A stretch of 64,000 nt of DNA, from contig VXBM01000550.1 of the NCBI GenBank assembly GCA_013400155.1, positions 24,242 through 88,241 on the forward strand. The letters run 5' to 3'. Source of the stretch: Helopsaltes ochotensis (Eukaryota; Chordata; Aves; Passeriformes; Locustellidae). Numbering within the stretch: the first letter of the stretch is position 1; the number at the start of each line of letters is the position of its first letter. The translations under genes were made by a program, and so were the position numbers. This document shows, one piece after another, positions 62,701 to 64,000 of this stretch. The notes beneath the pieces are model-generated. The model made no database searches, was not told the origin of the DNA, and saw only the letters and a list, made by a program, of their open reading frames with translations.

Positions 62701-64000
62701 ACACTTAGATTAGTTTCTATAAATTCTTAAGGCTTATAAGATTACTTCTTTGTCTTCTATAGACAATGAAGTCACATAGTCCAAAAGATGTAATGGACCT
62801 CTGGTAGGTGAAAAGATCAGTTTCTATGACAGCATATATCCTTCTCTTTTTCTTGTTTCATTTTTTGTCTTCCTGTGATATTTCAAGTTGCAGTCTTTCT
62901 TAGTAGTCTCATACAATGGTCTTTCTTATGACTCCAGTCACTTACATTTATATTGATTGGTCCACTGCAATGTATCACAGAAATGTTTATTTTTTTCAGT
63001 TGTATCTGCTAATAATTTTTAATTTCTGCTAAAGCAGAAGGATATTTGCTTTAGGATATCTGGAGGACAAGTTTTTACTTTAGAAACAGCCTTCTTACAA
63101 TAATAAAAAACCCCCAAAGACATATAGTAGAAGAGATACACAAATTTTGTAAATATTCTTTTATCTTTATGATTTCAATTTTTACAGAATAGTATGAACT
63201 ATGAATTAGCATCCACTTAGGTTTCATTCAGCTGAGTTTTCTTGTCTTCTCAGAGTATCCCAGAAGTTACCCATACATGCAAAATGTCGGTGACTGGACT
63301 GGAAGAAGTAGGTTTTATGAAGAACTTAATGGAATGGAATGATTAAAATTATTATACAGACATAGATCACCTGCATTTGGTTAGTCATCCAGGCTTTCCT
63401 GGGCTTTGAAAAATCAGGAGCCAGAAAATCTCAGTACATGGGTAGGTTTAACCTGAGATTCTGGCCACTGCTTTTAAAGAGTAATAGTAGTAAGCTGATA
63501 CAATGCTTGGTCAGCAGAACCCTTAAGCATGTGGTTAACTTGAAGCACGAGAAGCTCTGTTGACATTACAATTAAGTCTCTACCTGCATGTTTTGATATA
63601 GTAAAGTCATTGCCCTGGGAGGGCTCCATAGCGGAAAAATACTTCAATTGGCAGCCTCATAAAGTTACTCCTGGCCCTGTGTCTATGGAACAGTAGATTC
63701 ACCTGTACAAAACCCTCAAACACAAGTATCTACATCCTAGAACAGATGCTAATTTCTGCTAGGGCCATTTTTGGATTTCTTTAGTATGTAAGAGATGTGA
63801 AACTATTATTTACTCTTGCTTTAAGAACTGTCTGCATTGCCAGTGCATTAATAAAGGTGAGCACCAGATCCTACATGATAATTTGATCATGTAAAAATTT
63901 GAGGCCATAGCATTCCTCAAACGTATGGTATACATATTTATGTTAGCTCATTGGATTATCATTGGATTATTTTCTTCTGAATTTCCATTTGAGTTCTGTT
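59759..64000. other. Non-coding unique sequence to window end
   Basis: No gene was seen. 59760-60440 is moderately GC-richer but has no recognised element. The candidate regulatory stretch at 61560-61960 is listed separately. The remainder, including frames at 62122-62730, is AT-rich without motifs. Confidence 0.5.
61560..61960. promoter_or_regulatory. Enhancer-like, homeodomain-motif-rich stretch
   Basis: Repeated homeodomain cores (CCTAATTAGTG, GCTAATTCATTGATTG, GGTAATTAACATGG, GTGATTAATG) surround a CpG-bearing block, TTAGCGGCGGCTGGATTTTA, with no mobile-element text. This composition is typical of deeply conserved vertebrate developmental enhancers, but conservation was not tested. Confidence 0.35.

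Noticed and set aside
1..64000. CRISPR arrays, operons, phage or plasmid functions, rRNA, tRNA
   Set aside because: None was seen. The repeats and composition are those of a vertebrate nuclear genome.

Overview
The window looks like bird nuclear DNA. It carries five recognisable CR1 LINE 3' fragments, four with the typical sauropsid octamer tails (ATTCTATG/ATTCTGTG type). It also has two solo-LTR-like endogenous retrovirus remnants, no Alu- or L1-like repeats, and only about 5% recognisable transposable elements in an AT-rich background. A crocodilian or turtle cannot be fully excluded. The species and chromosomal locus could not be identified.

No protein-coding gene can be supported. The open frames are short (none above about 130 codons without Ns), overlap on both strands and resemble no family I recognise. 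The only frames with family resemblance are decayed CR1 reverse-transcriptase remnants. The window is best read as intergenic or deep intronic DNA. Any function is probably regulatory, centred on one CpG island at about 26.1-26.6 kb.

Layout. 0-9.5 kb: unique AT-rich DNA with CR1 fragments at 2.1-2.8 kb (+) and 4.06-4.29 kb (-), and a solo LTR at 6.52-7.11 kb with its own TATA box, poly(A) signal and four inverted CCAAT boxes. 9.57-10.99 kb: two near-identical 708-bp copies joined by a single N, most likely an assembly error. 11-25.6 kb: unique DNA with simple repeats, a strong hairpin at 21.65 kb and possible conserved noncoding patches. 25.64-26.66 kb: a CR1 followed by a CpG island split by a 120-N gap, with a perfect CTCF consensus on its downstream side. 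27.4-27.9 kb: CR1 (-). 29.5 kb: a 110-nt pure pyrimidine tract. 32.1 kb: a 63-nt T run. 35.6-36.3 kb: an RFX X-box palindrome and a 71-nt hairpin. 38.2-38.8 kb and 46.0-46.3 kb: CpG-elevated patches, the second with exon-like borders. 57.6-58.0 kb: a second LTR. 59.4-59.76 kb: CR1 (+) followed by a 15-bp-stem hairpin. 61.56-61.96 kb: homeodomain-motif-rich, enhancer-like sequence.

No tRNA, rRNA, CRISPR array or novel multi-gene system was found. The items most worth checking are the two hairpins (21.65 and 36.2 kb), the CpG island with its CTCF site, and the false-duplication candidate.
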